37,330 bases of DNA from Dactylosporangium sucinum (lineage in GTDB: Bacteria; Actinomycetota; Actinomycetes; Mycobacteriales; Micromonosporaceae): the NCBI RefSeq assembly GCF_014647515.1, contig NZ_BMPI01000095.1, forward strand, positions 1 through 37,330. The letters are read 5' to 3'. The position numbers were made by a program, and so were the translations under genes. Below, piece by piece: positions 1 to 8,480 of this stretch. Numbering within the stretch: the stretch's first letter is position 1; each line of letters begins with the position of its first letter. The notes below the pieces were generated by a model, which saw nothing but the letters and a program-made list of their open reading frames with translations, ran no database searches and had not been told where the DNA came from.

Positions 1-305
1 ATATTCACCGCCTCCAGGCCCGACGCGCAGAAACGGTTCAACTGCACCCCGGCGACGGTGTCCGGCAGCCCGGCCGCAACGGCAGCGATCTTGGCGATGT
101 CGCTGCCCTGGTCACCCAGCGGCGACACCACGCCGAGCACGACGTCGTCGATCGCGGCGGGGTCGAGGCCGGGGTGGCGGGTGCGCAGCTCGTCGATCAG
201 CCCGACGACGAGGGACACGGGTTTCACCCCGTGGAGGGAGCCGTTCTGCTTGCCCCGCCCGCGGGGTGTGCGGATGGCGTCGAATACGAAGGCCTCAGTG
301 CTCAC
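1..305 (-). CDS. Acetyl-CoA C-acyltransferase (thiolase), N-terminal part
   Basis: The gene runs off the left edge, so only about 101 N-terminal residues are visible. The start is GTG at 305-303 and the protein opens with STEAFVFDAIRTPRG, the usual thiolase N-terminus. Near the edge is LNRFCASGLEAVN, where Cys93 is the expected acyl-accepting nucleophile of the thiolase family. Such enzymes make or cleave 3-ketoacyl-CoA in fatty-acid oxidation or acetoacetyl-CoA synthesis; which one cannot be said without the C-terminal half. The start overlaps the 3' end of the upstream oxidoreductase by 11 bases, so the two are probably co-transcribed and translationally coupled. Confidence 0.9.
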   Translation of the reverse strand, partial: MSTEAFVFDAIRTPRGRGKQNGSLHGVKPVSLVVGLIDELRTRHPGLDPAAIDDVVLGVVSPLGDQGSDIAKIAAVAAGLPDTVAGVQLNRFCASGLEAVN

Positions 306-1263
306 CTACCGAAGAGTAACCATTCGGACGCTGGTTTGGTAGCCGTCGTTGGCGGTCTGCCAATAGCGTGACGAGCTTTCCCCGGCGGGGCCCGCGCTCG
401 GCCGCCGCATGCGCTTCTGCGCCGCGTTCCAGCAGGTACTGACCCTGAATCGGGACCCGAAACCGCCCCCGCCGGGCGAGGTCGGCGGCTGCCGCGAGGC
501 CGTGGCGGCCGTCCGGTTGCCCACCGAGCTCTCCGGTGGAAATCGTCACACCGAGCGCGGGCGCGGCGAAGTCGGCGAGGGTGAGCACGCGCTCGGCCCG
601 CCCGGTGAGCGCGATCAGCTCGGCCAGCGACCCCTTCCCGGCGACGTCGAGCGCGAGGTCGGCGCGCCGGACGCGTTCGGGCAACCCCGGCCCGTACGCC
701 ACAGGTGTCGCCCCCAGCCCCGCGACGAACTCGTGACTGTCCGGCCGGGCCGTACCGATGACCTCCGCGCCGCGCGCCTTGGCGAGCTGCACCGCGACAC
801 TCCCGACGCCGCCCGCGGCGCCGTCGACGACGAGTACCGTCCCGGGTCCGACCCCGAGCCGGTCGAGCGCCCGGGTCGCGGTCTCCACGCTGGTACCGGC
901 GGCGCCGGCCTCGGCCCACGACAGCGCCCCGGGCCGGTGCGCCCAGAACCGCAGCACGGCGTGCTCGGCGGTCGCCCCGCCGAGCCGCTTGACGTCCACG
1001 GCGCCGAACACCTCGTCGCCGACGGCGACCCCGCCGACTCCCGCGCCGACCTCGTCGACGATCCCGGCGGCGTCGACGCCGGGGATGTGCGGCAGATCGA
1101 TGCCGGACCGCGACCGCCCGGCCCGGATCGCCAGGTCGACGGGCGCGATCCCGGCGGCCATGACCCTGATGCGGATCTCCCCGGCCCCGGCGTGCGGCGC
1201 GGGCAGTTCCCCGACCCGCAGGACGTCCGGCGGGCCGAACCGCTCGAAGAACAGCGCGAACAT
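295..1263 (-). CDS. NADP-dependent zinc-free medium-chain oxidoreductase (quinone reductase-like)
   Basis: The protein has 322 residues from ATG at 1263 (MFALFFERFGPPDVL). The GroES-like N-terminal half carries the family opening 'FGPPDVLRVGELPAP', and the Rossmann part carries VVDGAAGGVGSVAVQLAKARG, the nucleotide-binding AxxGGVG motif. No zinc-binding cysteine cluster is visible, which fits the quinone oxidoreductase/enoyl reductase branch. The substrate is unknown. The start has no ribosome-binding site but a -10-like TACCGT exactly seven bases upstream, suggesting a leaderless mRNA. It is divergent from a TetR gene 40 bases away, which may regulate it, and it precedes the thiolase. A second member of this family lies at 9141-10130. 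Confidence 0.88.
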   Translation of the reverse strand: MFALFFERFGPPDVLRVGELPAPHAGAGEIRIRVMAAGIAPVDLAIRAGRSRSGIDLPHIPGVDAAGIVDEVGAGVGGVAVGDEVFGAVDVKRLGGATAEHAVLRFWAHRPGALSWAEAGAAGTSVETATRALDRLGVGPGTVLVVDGAAGGVGSVAVQLAKARGAEVIGTARPDSHEFVAGLGATPVAYGPGLPERVRRADLALDVAGKGSLAELIALTGRAERVLTLADFAAPALGVTISTGELGGQPDGRHGLAAAADLARRGRFRVPIQGQYLLERGAEAHAAAERGPRRGKLVTLLADRQRRLPNQRPNGYSSVGEH

Positions 1264-1270
1264 GCGGGCT

Positions 1271-1276
1271 ACGGTA
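1271..1276 (-). promoter_or_regulatory. -10 box of leaderless oxidoreductase transcript
   Basis: TACCGT read on the minus strand, followed by exactly seven bases before the ATG at 1263. No good -35 box is visible. It lies in the 40-base gap between this gene and the divergent TetR gene, so the TetR protein could block it, although no clear palindrome was found. Confidence 0.45.
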
Positions 1277-1303
1277 TTTCCACGGTCGGCTGGGACACCG
1301 GGA

Positions 1304-1834
1304 GTGAGAGTCTTGCGCACGGAATCAACTCGAAAGGCCGCCAACCGCCGCCACATCGTCTCGGCGGCGGGCGCGGTGTTCGCTCATGCCGGCCTGGACG
1401 TGCCGACCCGGGTGGTCGCCGCCCGGGCCGGCCTGGGCGTGGCCACGGTGTATCGCCACTTTCCCTCCCGCTCCGACCTGGTTGGCGCCGTGGTGGCCGA
1501 GCTCGTGCGGGGCTGCGCGACGGACCTGCGGGCGGCGCTGGCGGATCCGGACCCGTGGTCGGCGCTGTCCGGCACGGTCCGCCGGTTCGCCGCCCGCCAG
1601 GTGGCCGACCAACGCCTGAACGAGGCTCTGGTGGGGTTCGAGTCGGAACGCCGCGCGCACGCCGCGGCGCTGGACGTGCTGGTGTCCCGGGCCCGGACGG
1701 CTCAGGTTGTCCGCGCCGATGTGTCGGCGAGCGATGTGCGGGCGGCGTTGATGGCGATCGCGGCGGTGCGTGCCCGCGGGCCGGCGACGGTCACCCGCGT
1801 GACCGACCTTCTGCTGGCCGGCATGGCCGCCTGA
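1304..1834 (+). CDS. TetR-family transcriptional regulator
   Basis: The protein has 176 residues from GTG at 1304; TTG at 1313 is a rival start with GGGAG better spaced upstream. The N-terminal helix-turn-helix reads 'TRVVAARAGLGVATVYRHF', the usual TetR recognition helix ending in TVYRHF. The C-terminal half is a ligand-binding helical domain of the 'transcriptional regulator, C-terminal' type with no obvious ligand clue. It is divergent from the oxidoreductase at 1263 across 40 bases, the common layout for a local repressor of an oxidoreductase. The target and ligand are inferred only from position. Confidence 0.88.
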   Translation: MRVLRTESTRKAANRRHIVSAAGAVFAHAGLDVPTRVVAARAGLGVATVYRHFPSRSDLVGAVVAELVRGCATDLRAALADPDPWSALSGTVRRFAARQVADQRLNEALVGFESERRAHAAALDVLVSRARTAQVVRADVSASDVRAALMAIAAVRARGPATVTRVTDLLLAGMAA

Positions 1835-1924
1835 CCGACCGCCCGTTCCGCCTCCGAACTCCCTTTCATCTGGTTTTTTGGCCTCTTCCGGGCGCGTGAT
1901 CGCCGTCTGTGGCGGGCGGTCGCG

Positions 1925-1954
1925 TTGACATGCAGCCACGCGGCTGCATATCTT
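1925..1954 (+). promoter_or_regulatory. Promoter with ArsR-type operator inside the spacer
   Basis: A -35 TTGACA (1925-1930) and a -10 TATCTT (1949-1954) are separated by 18 bases. The spacer is filled by the inverted repeat ATGCAGCC-ACGC-GGCTGCAT (1930-1949). The -10 ends exactly seven bases before GTG at 1962, predicting a leaderless transcript. A repressor bound to the palindrome would cover the whole promoter, which suggests autorepression by the adjacent ArsR-type protein. Confidence 0.75.
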
Positions 1955-1961
1955 GGCTGCG

Positions 1962-2753
1962 GTGGACGACGTGTTCAGGGCGCTTTCCGATCCCAGTCGG
2001 CGGGAGCTGCTCGACCGGTTGAATGCCCGCGGTGGGCAGACGCTGCGGGAGCTCTGTGCCGGGCTCGGCATGGCGCGGCAGTCGGTCTCCAAGCACCTCG
2101 CCGTGCTGGAGGCCGCCGAGCTCGTCACCACCGCCTGGCGCGGCCGGGAGAAGCTGCACTATCTCAACGCCGCGCCGATCTGGGCGATCACCGAGCGCTG
2201 GATCGACCGATATCACCGCGGGCGGGCGGGCGCGCTCGCCGACCTCAAGCGCGCACTGGAGGAACCGATGGACGGACCGGTCTTCACCTACACGACCTAC
2301 ATCGCGACCAACGCCGAGCGGCTGTGGGCGGCGCTCACGCAGCCCGAGTTCACCCGGCAATACTGGGGCGGCGCGTCGCTGCACTCCGACTGGCAGGCCG
2401 GGTCGCCGATCCGGTGGCAGGACTCCCCCGACGGGCCGCTCCACGACCGGGGCGACCGGGTGCTGCGGGCCGAGCCGCCGCGGCTGCTGCAATACACCTG
2501 GCATCAGTTCCAGCCCGAGCACGCCGAGGTCTTCGGGTGGTCCCCCGAGGAGCTGGCCCGGCACGCGGCGGAGCCCCGGTCGAAGGTGACCTTCACGATC
2601 GAGGACGCGGGGCCGGGGCGGGTCCGCCTGACGCTCGTGCACGACGACTTCGTGCCGGGCAGCGTCATGCACGAGGCGATCAGCGGGCGGCTCGGCGGCA
2701 GCGGCGGATGGCCGGAGCTGCTGTCCGACCTCAAGACGTTACTGGAGCGCTGA
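1962..2753 (+). CDS. ArsR-type HTH fused to SRPBCC (AHSA1) domain, probable autoregulator
   Basis: The protein has 263 residues. The N-terminal 90 or so residues are a winged helix of the ArsR family (DDVFRALSDPSRRELLD; recognition helix around MARQSVSKHLAVLEAAELV). The rest is a SRPBCC/AHSA1 domain (VFTYTTYIATNAERLWAALT..., ending VMHEAISGRLGGSGGWPELLSDLKTLL). In this widespread fusion the SRPBCC pocket is thought to bind a small hydrophobic ligand that releases the DNA-binding part. I chose GTG 1962 (MDDVFRAL) over TTG 1953 because relatives start this way and because the promoter places transcription start at that base. Its 3' end overlaps the convergent methyltransferase by 23 bases. The ligand is unknown. 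Confidence 0.88.
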   Translation: MDDVFRALSDPSRRELLDRLNARGGQTLRELCAGLGMARQSVSKHLAVLEAAELVTTAWRGREKLHYLNAAPIWAITERWIDRYHRGRAGALADLKRALEEPMDGPVFTYTTYIATNAERLWAALTQPEFTRQYWGGASLHSDWQAGSPIRWQDSPDGPLHDRGDRVLRAEPPRLLQYTWHQFQPEHAEVFGWSPEELARHAAEPRSKVTFTIEDAGPGRVRLTLVHDDFVPGSVMHEAISGRLGGSGGWPELLSDLKTLLER

Positions 2754-3483
2754 CCTTCAGGACGAAGACGCCCCAGCCGAGATAGCGGCGTTGGTATTGC
2801 ACATGCGTGTGCCGGGCGACGCGGAGGTATTCGCGCATCGCGGGTGCGTCGGGTGAGTCCGGGTTGGCGCGCAGCCATTCGTCGACGGTCCACCACTGCT
2901 CGGCCACGTATCGGTCCCAGCTGTCACCGTCGGCGAGCACCATCTCGACGAGGTCCATGCCGGCCGCCTCGAACCGTTCCAGGGTGCCGTGCAGGGAGGT
3001 GAAGAGGTCCTCGGTGACGCCGAGCGCGGCGTAGGCCTCGGCGGGCGGCGGCTCGGTCCAGTAGGGCTCGCCGACCAGCAACAGCCCGCCGTCGCGCAGC
3101 GCCGGGCGCATGAGCTCGAGCGTGCCGGCCAGGCCGTCGCCGATCCAGGTCGCGCCGATGCACGAGACGACGTCATAGCCGGTGGCTTCGACCTTGGCGG
3201 CGTCGCCGTGCTCGAACGTGACGCGGTCGGCGACGCCCAGCTCGGCGGCGCGCTCGCGGGCGGCGGCCAGGAACACGTCGCTGATGTCGACGCCGAGGCC
3301 TTCGGTGCCGAAGGCGTCCGACCAGCGGCACAGCATCTCGCCCTTGCCGCAGGCCAGGTCGAGCTGCCGCTGGCCGGGGCGCAGCCGGCAGAGCGAGCCG
3401 AGCAGCATCAGCTTCTCGTCGGTGAAGGGGTTGAGAATCCGGTGCCCGGCCTCGGCGATCTCGTGCTGGCGCAGGAAGTCCAT
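2731..3483 (-). CDS. SAM-dependent class I methyltransferase
   Basis: The protein has 250 residues. Motif I is LDLACGKGEMLCRW, the SAM-binding glycine loop, followed by the acidic residue in GVDISDVF. HGDAAKVEATGYDVVSCIGATW gives motifs II and III, and LRDGGLLLVGEPYW follows. The C-terminal part with W-rich 'EQWWTVDEWLRANPDS' is typical of small-molecule methyltransferases of unknown substrate in actinobacteria. It converges on and overlaps the ArsR-SRPBCC gene by 23 bases. The start ATG at 3483 has only a weak GGCGG-like ribosome site. No substrate can be named. Confidence 0.87.
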   Translation of the reverse strand: MDFLRQHEIAEAGHRILNPFTDEKLMLLGSLCRLRPGQRQLDLACGKGEMLCRWSDAFGTEGLGVDISDVFLAAARERAAELGVADRVTFEHGDAAKVEATGYDVVSCIGATWIGDGLAGTLELMRPALRDGGLLLVGEPYWTEPPPAEAYAALGVTEDLFTSLHGTLERFEAAGMDLVEMVLADGDSWDRYVAEQWWTVDEWLRANPDSPDAPAMREYLRVARHTHVQYQRRYLGWGVFVLKVSAPVTS

Positions 3484-3523
3484 GCCGCCGACCGTTGCAG
3501 CGCACGGCGGCGCTGTCCACCGA

Positions 3524-3553
3524 TTTCGACGGTTGCGTGGGTTTCGACGGTTG
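3524..3553. repeat. 12-base direct repeat, 18-base period
   Basis: TTTCGACGGTTG occurs at 3524-3535 and again at 3542-3553, in the gap between the DHA2 exporter stop and the methyltransferase start. The role is unknown; it could be a tandem protein-binding site upstream of the methyltransferase or a chance repeat. Confidence 0.5.
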
Positions 3554-3598
3554 TGCGCCGTCTCGCCGCGGCGCGCTGGTCTGCGGCGTCGGCCGGCG

Positions 3599-4909
3599 TC
3601 AGCGGGTGGCCGCCGGGTCGGCCGCCCTGAGCGGCTGGGCCGCCTCGCGGAAGCCGGCGATGGACAGCCAGGCGAGCGTGCCGGCGGCCAGGCCGGCCCA
3701 GCCGGCGATCCGCAGCGCGGGCAGGGCGACCAGTTGGGCGGCGGCGAGGCCGACCGAGCCGCCGAGCTGTTTGGTGAGGATGGAGGCGGCGCTGGCCAGG
3801 CCGGTGTCGGCGCGCGGCACCGCCTGGAGGGTGGCGATGGTGAGGCCGCCCATCGCCGGGCCCAGGCCGAATCCGACCGCGGCGGCGGCGATGCCGAGCA
3901 GCACGGGGGCGCTGTCCGTCGGGAGCGCGGCGAACGCGGCGGAGCCGGCGGTGATGAGCGCGGCTCCGGCGAGGAGGGCGGGTTTGGTGCGGCCGAGGGC
4001 GGTCACGGCGGCGGCGGTGACCCGGTTGGCGACGGCCATCCCGCCGAGCATGGGCAGCAGGACGAGCGCGGCGGTGGCGGCCGGGAAGTGCCGCGTGTTC
4101 TGCAGGTACAGCGGCAGGAACACGCCGACCGGCAGGGCCGCCGCCTGGAACCAGAAGCCGGCCGAGAGCAGCGCCGCGGTGTCGCGGCGGCCGAGCAGGC
4201 CGGGCGGCAGGATCGGCAGCTCGGCGCGCCGCTCCACAGGGACCAGGGCGAGCAGGAGGAGGGCCGCGGGGGCCAGCAGCAGCCAGTACCGTTGCAGGCT
4301 CAAGACCAGCAGGACGAGCGTGAGCCCGCCGGTGAGCAGGGCGATGCCGGCCAGGTCGAGCCGCCTGCCGGCGCGGCGGACGTGGTCGGCCGGGAGCCGG
4401 GCCGCGATCACCGTGCCGGCGGCGAGGCCGATCGGGAGGTTCAGCCAGAAGGCCCAGCGCCAGCCGAGGTGGTCGGTGATGAGCCCGCCCGCGATCGGGC
4501 CGCCGACGAGGCCGCCGATGAGCATGACGCCCATCGCGGTCTGGATGCTGCCGAGGTCGGTCCGGTCGCGCAGCACGGCCATGGCCAGGGCGAGGAGGGC
4601 GCCGGCGCCGAGGCCCTGCACGGTGCGGGCGGCGATGAGCGTGGCCAGGTCGCCGGCCGCGCCGCAGGCCACGGAGCCGGCGAGGAACAGGCCGAGGCCG
4701 CTGAGCAGCAGTCGTTTGCGGCCGAACAGGTCGGCGCAGCGGCCGTACACGGGGACGCTGACCGTGCTGGTGATGAGGTAGGCGGTGACGAGCCAGAGGT
4801 ACCAGGTGTCGTCACCGCCCACCTCGCGCACGATCGACGGCAGGGCGGTGCCGATGATCGAGCCGTCGAGGACGCCGAGGAACGCGCAGGTCAGCAGCGC
4901 CACCCTCAC
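3599..4909 (-). CDS. MFS drug exporter, DHA2 (EmrB/QacA-like) family
   Basis: The protein has 436 residues, shorter than the usual roughly 500 of 14-helix DHA2 exporters. It starts with the family signature 'FLGVLDGSIIGTALPSI' in helix 1 and has motif A (GRCADLFGRKRLLL) in the first loop. The antiporter motif C is present as 'MLIGGLVGGPIAGGLI' in helix 5. Expected role: proton-driven export of hydrophobic cations or antibiotics across the cytoplasmic membrane. The GTG start overlaps the TetR stop by GTGA, so it is the second gene of a TetR-exporter operon under the operator at 5473-5494. The substrate is unknown. Confidence 0.9.
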   Translation of the reverse strand: MRVALLTCAFLGVLDGSIIGTALPSIVREVGGDDTWYLWLVTAYLITSTVSVPVYGRCADLFGRKRLLLSGLGLFLAGSVACGAAGDLATLIAARTVQGLGAGALLALAMAVLRDRTDLGSIQTAMGVMLIGGLVGGPIAGGLITDHLGWRWAFWLNLPIGLAAGTVIAARLPADHVRRAGRRLDLAGIALLTGGLTLVLLVLSLQRYWLLLAPAALLLLALVPVERRAELPILPPGLLGRRDTAALLSAGFWFQAAALPVGVFLPLYLQNTRHFPAATAALVLLPMLGGMAVANRVTAAAVTALGRTKPALLAGAALITAGSAAFAALPTDSAPVLLGIAAAAVGFGLGPAMGGLTIATLQAVPRADTGLASAASILTKQLGGSVGLAAAQLVALPALRIAGWAGLAAGTLAWLSIAGFREAAQPLRAADPAATR

Positions 4910-5460
4910 TGCTGCACCGCCCCGTTGAGGAACAGGTCGACCAGTTCCTCGGGCGGGATGCTGCGCGTCGCGGCGACCAGGTGCTGGAAGGCGTGGGCGA
5001 GCTGCTCGGGGCTCTTGCGGAGGCGGTCCCGGTCGGGTTCGAACAGTCTCTGCAGCGCCTCGGCGGTCTTCTCCATGGCTTCCTGCCGGCCGCCGGGACG
5101 GGGCTCGCCGCGGCTCACGCGCGTGGTCTGCATGAGCGCGCCGGCGACGGCGCCCATGCGTGCGAGGTACCCCTGGAGGATCCCGATCGCCTCGAGCAGG
5201 CGGGCGTCGAGCGGTTCGTCGCGTGGAATCGCCTCGATGTGGGCGAGCGTGTCGTCGAGCCGCAGCGCCTCCGCCATGCAGGCGGCGAGCAGGGCGTCCT
5301 TGTCCTCGAAGGCGCGGAAGACGGTGCCCTCGCCGATGCCGGCGGCGCGGGCGATCTGGGCGGTCGTGACGGCGGCGCCGTGCTCGACCACGAGCGGGAG
5401 CGCGGCGGCGACGATCATCGCGCGGCGCTGTTCCGGACTCATCGCGGGTGCTCTAGCCAT
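4906..5460 (-). CDS. TetR-family repressor of the adjacent exporter
   Basis: The protein has 184 residues from ATG 5460; ATG 5442 (MSPEQRR) is a rival start. The HTH is TTAQIARAAGIGEGTVFRAFEDKDALLAA, textbook TetR. It is first in a two-gene operon with the DHA2 exporter (4-base overlap). The promoter overlaps a 22-bp perfect palindrome, so autoregulation with co-repression of the exporter is strongly implied. A -10 TAATGT ends seven bases before the ATG, predicting a leaderless mRNA. The inducer is unknown, presumably a substrate of the pump. Confidence 0.92.
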   Translation of the reverse strand: MARAPAMSPEQRRAMIVAAALPLVVEHGAAVTTAQIARAAGIGEGTVFRAFEDKDALLAACMAEALRLDDTLAHIEAIPRDEPLDARLLEAIGILQGYLARMGAVAGALMQTTRVSRGEPRPGGRQEAMEKTAEALQRLFEPDRDRLRKSPEQLAHAFQHLVAATRSIPPEELVDLFLNGAVQQ

Positions 5461-5467
5461 GCCCTCG

Positions 5468-5497
5468 ACATTACGGAGTGAGTACTCACTCCGTCAA
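5468..5497 (-). promoter_or_regulatory. TetR operator embedded in promoter
   Basis: On the minus strand, -35 TTGACG (5497-5492) and -10 TAATGT (5473-5468) are 18 bases apart. Nearly the whole spacer is a perfect 22-bp palindrome at 5473-5494 with half-site ACGGAGTGAGT. The ATG follows the -10 by seven bases. A bound TetR dimer pair would exclude RNA polymerase. Confidence 0.85.
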
Positions 5498-5544
5498 GCG
5501 GGGCTTCTCCGGTTTTGTCAGTGGGGTTGTTTAGGGTGATCGTC

Positions 5545-7107
5545 GTGAACGGGGTTCAGCTGTTGCTCATCGTCGTCGGCGGGATCGCCGTCACGGCCGT
5601 CGTGCACCGTCGCGGCGGGCAGCCCGGGCTCGTCGTCGTGGTGCTGGCCGCGGTGGCGTCGTTCATCCCGGGCATGCCGCGGCTGGAGCTCGACAGCGAG
5701 CTGATCCTGGCGGTGGTGATCCCCCCGTTGCTCTATTCGGCGACGCGTGGCGCCTCGGCGTCGGGCTTCTCGGCCAACCTGCGGCCGATCCTGACCCTGG
5801 GCGTGACGCTCGTGGTGCTGACCACCGGCGTCGCCGGGCTGGTGTCGTCGTGGCTGCTGCCGGCCATCGGGCTGCCCGCCGCGTTCCTGCTCGGGGCGGT
5901 CCTCGCCCCGCCCGACACGATCACCACGGTGTCGCACGGCGACGAGCTGGGCCTGCCGCGCCGGGTCACCGCGATCCTCACCGGGGAGAGCCTGGTCAAC
6001 GACGCGACCGCGCTGACCCTGTTCGCCCTGGCGGCGGCCGCGGCCGGCGCCGGCCACACCATGTTCGAGAACGCGTTCGTCCTGTTCGGCTACAACGCCC
6101 TGGTCGGCATCCTGATCGGCGGCGTGTTCGCGGCGGTGGCGCTGCTGCTGCGCCCGCGCCTGCACAACCCGGTGCTGGAGACGGCACTGTCGCTGCTGCT
6201 GCCGTTCACCGCGTTCCTGACCGCCGAGCAGGTCCACGCGTCGGGGATCCTCGCGGTCGTCGTGGCGGCGTTCTTCCTGACCATCAACGTGGCCCTGGAT
6301 CCCAACCATCAATATCCCGGCGCATACCGCACCCGGCTCCAGGAGGACGCCGTGTGGCCGGTCATGGACTTCCTGCTGGAGACGTTCGTCTTCGCGTATA
6401 TCGGCCTGCAGCTGCGGTTCGTCGTGGAGAACCTGGCCGACGCGCACGACCCGGGCCTGGCCATCACGCTCATCAGCGCCGGCGTCCTGCTGGCCACGGT
6501 GATCGTCGTGCGGCTGGCCTGGGTCTGCGGGATCTTCGGCTGGTGGGGCCTGAAGCGGCGCCGCGTGGAGCACCTCGTCGAGACCAATCCGGTCGTCCGC
6601 GAGCGGGCCGAGCGACGCCGCCGCTGGCACCTGCGCCGCAGCGGCGGCCGCCCGCAGCGCATGCCGCTGGGCGAGCCGACGGCCCGCGAGGGGCTGATCG
6701 TCGGCTGGACCGGCATGCGCGGCATCCTGACCCTGGCCGCCGCCGCGGCGGTGCCCGAGCACCTGCACAACGGCGCACCGTTCCCGGGCCGCGACGCGAT
6801 CCAGGCGATCGCGCTGTTCGTCACCCTGGGCACGCTGCTGCTGCAGGGCTTGACGATCCCGTTGCTGGTCCGCCGCCTGGACTTCGACGTGACCGCCGAG
6901 CGGGCCGAGTCGGCCGCGCTGCTGTCCAAGGGCGCCGCGATAGCGAGGTCCGCGGTCACCCACACCGGCCCGCTGACCGACGCCGACTTCGACGTCCAGC
7001 GGGACGCCCTGCACCAGGCCGTCCGGAACCGTGACCTGGACGACGACACGGCCCGGACCTTGATCCACGAGCTCGACTTACGCCAGGCCGCCAGCCACAC
7101 CCACTGA
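5545..7107 (+). CDS. CPA1-family Na+/H+ antiporter
   Basis: The protein has about 520 residues. Conserved CPA1 pieces are PPLLYSATRGASASGF, LGAVLAPPDTITTVSHG, LTGESLVNDATALTLF (the Asp of the ion-binding ND pair) and GWTGMRGILTLAAA. About 12 hydrophobic helices are visible, with a basic cytoplasmic insert (RRRVEHLVETNP... RRRRWHLRRSGG) before the last helices and a soluble C-terminal tail. It exchanges Na+ (or K+) for H+ at the cytoplasmic membrane for pH and salt homeostasis. I chose GTG 5545 because AGGG lies eight bases upstream; GTG 5536 and TTG 5515 are in frame. It is divergent from the TetR-exporter operon. Confidence 0.9.
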   Translation: MNGVQLLLIVVGGIAVTAVVHRRGGQPGLVVVVLAAVASFIPGMPRLELDSELILAVVIPPLLYSATRGASASGFSANLRPILTLGVTLVVLTTGVAGLVSSWLLPAIGLPAAFLLGAVLAPPDTITTVSHGDELGLPRRVTAILTGESLVNDATALTLFALAAAAAGAGHTMFENAFVLFGYNALVGILIGGVFAAVALLLRPRLHNPVLETALSLLLPFTAFLTAEQVHASGILAVVVAAFFLTINVALDPNHQYPGAYRTRLQEDAVWPVMDFLLETFVFAYIGLQLRFVVENLADAHDPGLAITLISAGVLLATVIVVRLAWVCGIFGWWGLKRRRVEHLVETNPVVRERAERRRRWHLRRSGGRPQRMPLGEPTAREGLIVGWTGMRGILTLAAAAAVPEHLHNGAPFPGRDAIQAIALFVTLGTLLLQGLTIPLLVRRLDFDVTAERAESAALLSKGAAIARSAVTHTGPLTDADFDVQRDALHQAVRNRDLDDDTARTLIHELDLRQAASHTH

Positions 7108-7244
7108 CCCCTCCCGGGTGTCCTTCCGTGCCCCGGACGGGATCGGCCGCGCACCCACGACCGCGCTTCGGTCGCCTGCTGCGGGCGGCGGCCCTCGGGG
7201 TGACCCTTCAGGCCGGGCGCGGCGGCCGGCAGGTTGACGGGCCG

Positions 7245-8480
7245 TCAGCTGGCGCCGGACGGCCGGGCGATCGGTGCGGTTCTCGGAAGCCGGAGTGCGG
7301 CGGCCAACGCCGTCAGCGCGGTGGTTGCGGCGGCCAGGACCGCGGCCCACGTCGGGGACAGGGCCTGGGCCGCTGCCGGGCCGGCGAGGGCGCCGAGCAG
7401 GGTGGCGGCGGCCTCGCCGGTGAGCAGGAGGGCGGTGGTGCGGCCGAGGACGGCGTTCGGGGTCGCGCGTTGCAGGGTGGTCTGGGTGGCGCTCAGGAAC
7501 GTCGAGCCGGCGGCGCCGATGACGACCGCGGCGGGCAGCGCGACGGTCAGGGTGGCGGCGGAGAACAGGAGGACGTAGCCGGCGGCGGTGACGGTGAGGG
7601 CGCCGGCGAGGAGATGCGCGGGCGGTGCGCGGTCGACGAGGGCTCTCGTCAGGGGCGCGCCGAGCAGGAAGCCGATGCCGAGGGCGGACATCACGACGCC
7701 GACCTGGGCGGGGCCGCCGAGGACGGTGATGCCGTAGGGGACGAGGAGCGCGCTCAGGCTGGCGTTCGCGCCGAGGAAGGCCGTGTTGACGAGCAGGAGG
7801 GTGCGGACGGCCGGCGCCTGCCGCAGTGCCGCGCGCAGGTGGCGTACTCCCCCGGCCGCCGCGGCGCTGCCGGGCGGACTCGGCTCGGCCTTGGCGTGTG
7901 TCGTTGGCCTTGGGAGTCGCGTCGTCAGGAGGAGGGCGGCGGCGGAGACCGCGTAGGTGGTGGCGTTCACGGCGACGAGTGGGGGGAAGCCGAGCCAGGC
8001 GTACAGGGCGCCGCCCAGCGGCGCGGCCAGCAGGCGGACCGTGCCGTCCGTTGTCGCGTTCAGGGCGTTGGCGCTGCTCAGGGCCGTGCCGGCGCCGACT
8101 ACCGCCGGCGTGTGCGACTGGGCTGCCGGGCGGAACACCGTGGTGGCCGATGCCTCGATGGTCAGGACCGCGTAGATCAGCCATACGTCGGCCGGGTCGC
8201 GGACCAGGAGGAGCAGGAGCACCGTGGCCGCGCGGGCCGCGTCGGCCGTGATCATCAGGTGGCGGCGGTCCACCCGGTCGGCCCGTGCGCCCGCCAGGGC
8301 GGCCAACACGAGTGGGGGAAGGAACTCGGCGGCCAGCGTCAGGCCCGTCGCGGTCAGGGAGCCGGTCAGGGTGAACACGTGGGCCGGGACGGCGACCACC
8401 AGCAGCCAGGTGCCGAGGAGGCTGACCGAGCGGGTGAACCACAGCAGCCGGAAGTCGAGGATCCGCAGTGCCTCGAACAC
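7245..8480 (-). CDS. MFS exporter (MFS_3 / macrolide-efflux type)
   Basis: The protein has 411 residues from GTG 8480, which has a strong GGAGGAG site six bases upstream. It opens FEALRILDFRLLWFTRSVSLLGTWL, the hallmark of the enterobactin/macrolide exporter branch of the major facilitator superfamily (an FxxLWxGQ-like helix 1). ARADRVDRRHLMI is the loop 2-3 motif A equivalent. About 12 hydrophobic helices are visible. It is likely an export pump for a small molecule. It is divergent from an XRE regulator over 204 bases that contain a palindrome, so that regulator probably controls it. It faces the antiporter gene tail to tail across 137 bases. Confidence 0.87.
   Translation of the reverse strand: MFEALRILDFRLLWFTRSVSLLGTWLLVVAVPAHVFTLTGSLTATGLTLAAEFLPPLVLAALAGARADRVDRRHLMITADAARAATVLLLLLVRDPADVWLIYAVLTIEASATTVFRPAAQSHTPAVVGAGTALSSANALNATTDGTVRLLAAPLGGALYAWLGFPPLVAVNATTYAVSAAALLLTTRLPRPTTHAKAEPSPPGSAAAAGGVRHLRAALRQAPAVRTLLLVNTAFLGANASLSALLVPYGITVLGGPAQVGVVMSALGIGFLLGAPLTRALVDRAPPAHLLAGALTVTAAGYVLLFSAATLTVALPAAVVIGAAGSTFLSATQTTLQRATPNAVLGRTTALLLTGEAAATLLGALAGPAAAQALSPTWAAVLAAATTALTALAAALRLPRTAPIARPSGAS

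Noticed and set aside
3182..5539. Very long open frame on the plus strand (785 codons) opposite the DHA2 exporter and TetR genes
   Set aside because: It is antisense to two well-supported genes and its translation is low-complexity (Gly/Glu/Arg/Gln-rich); a high-GC codon-position shadow.
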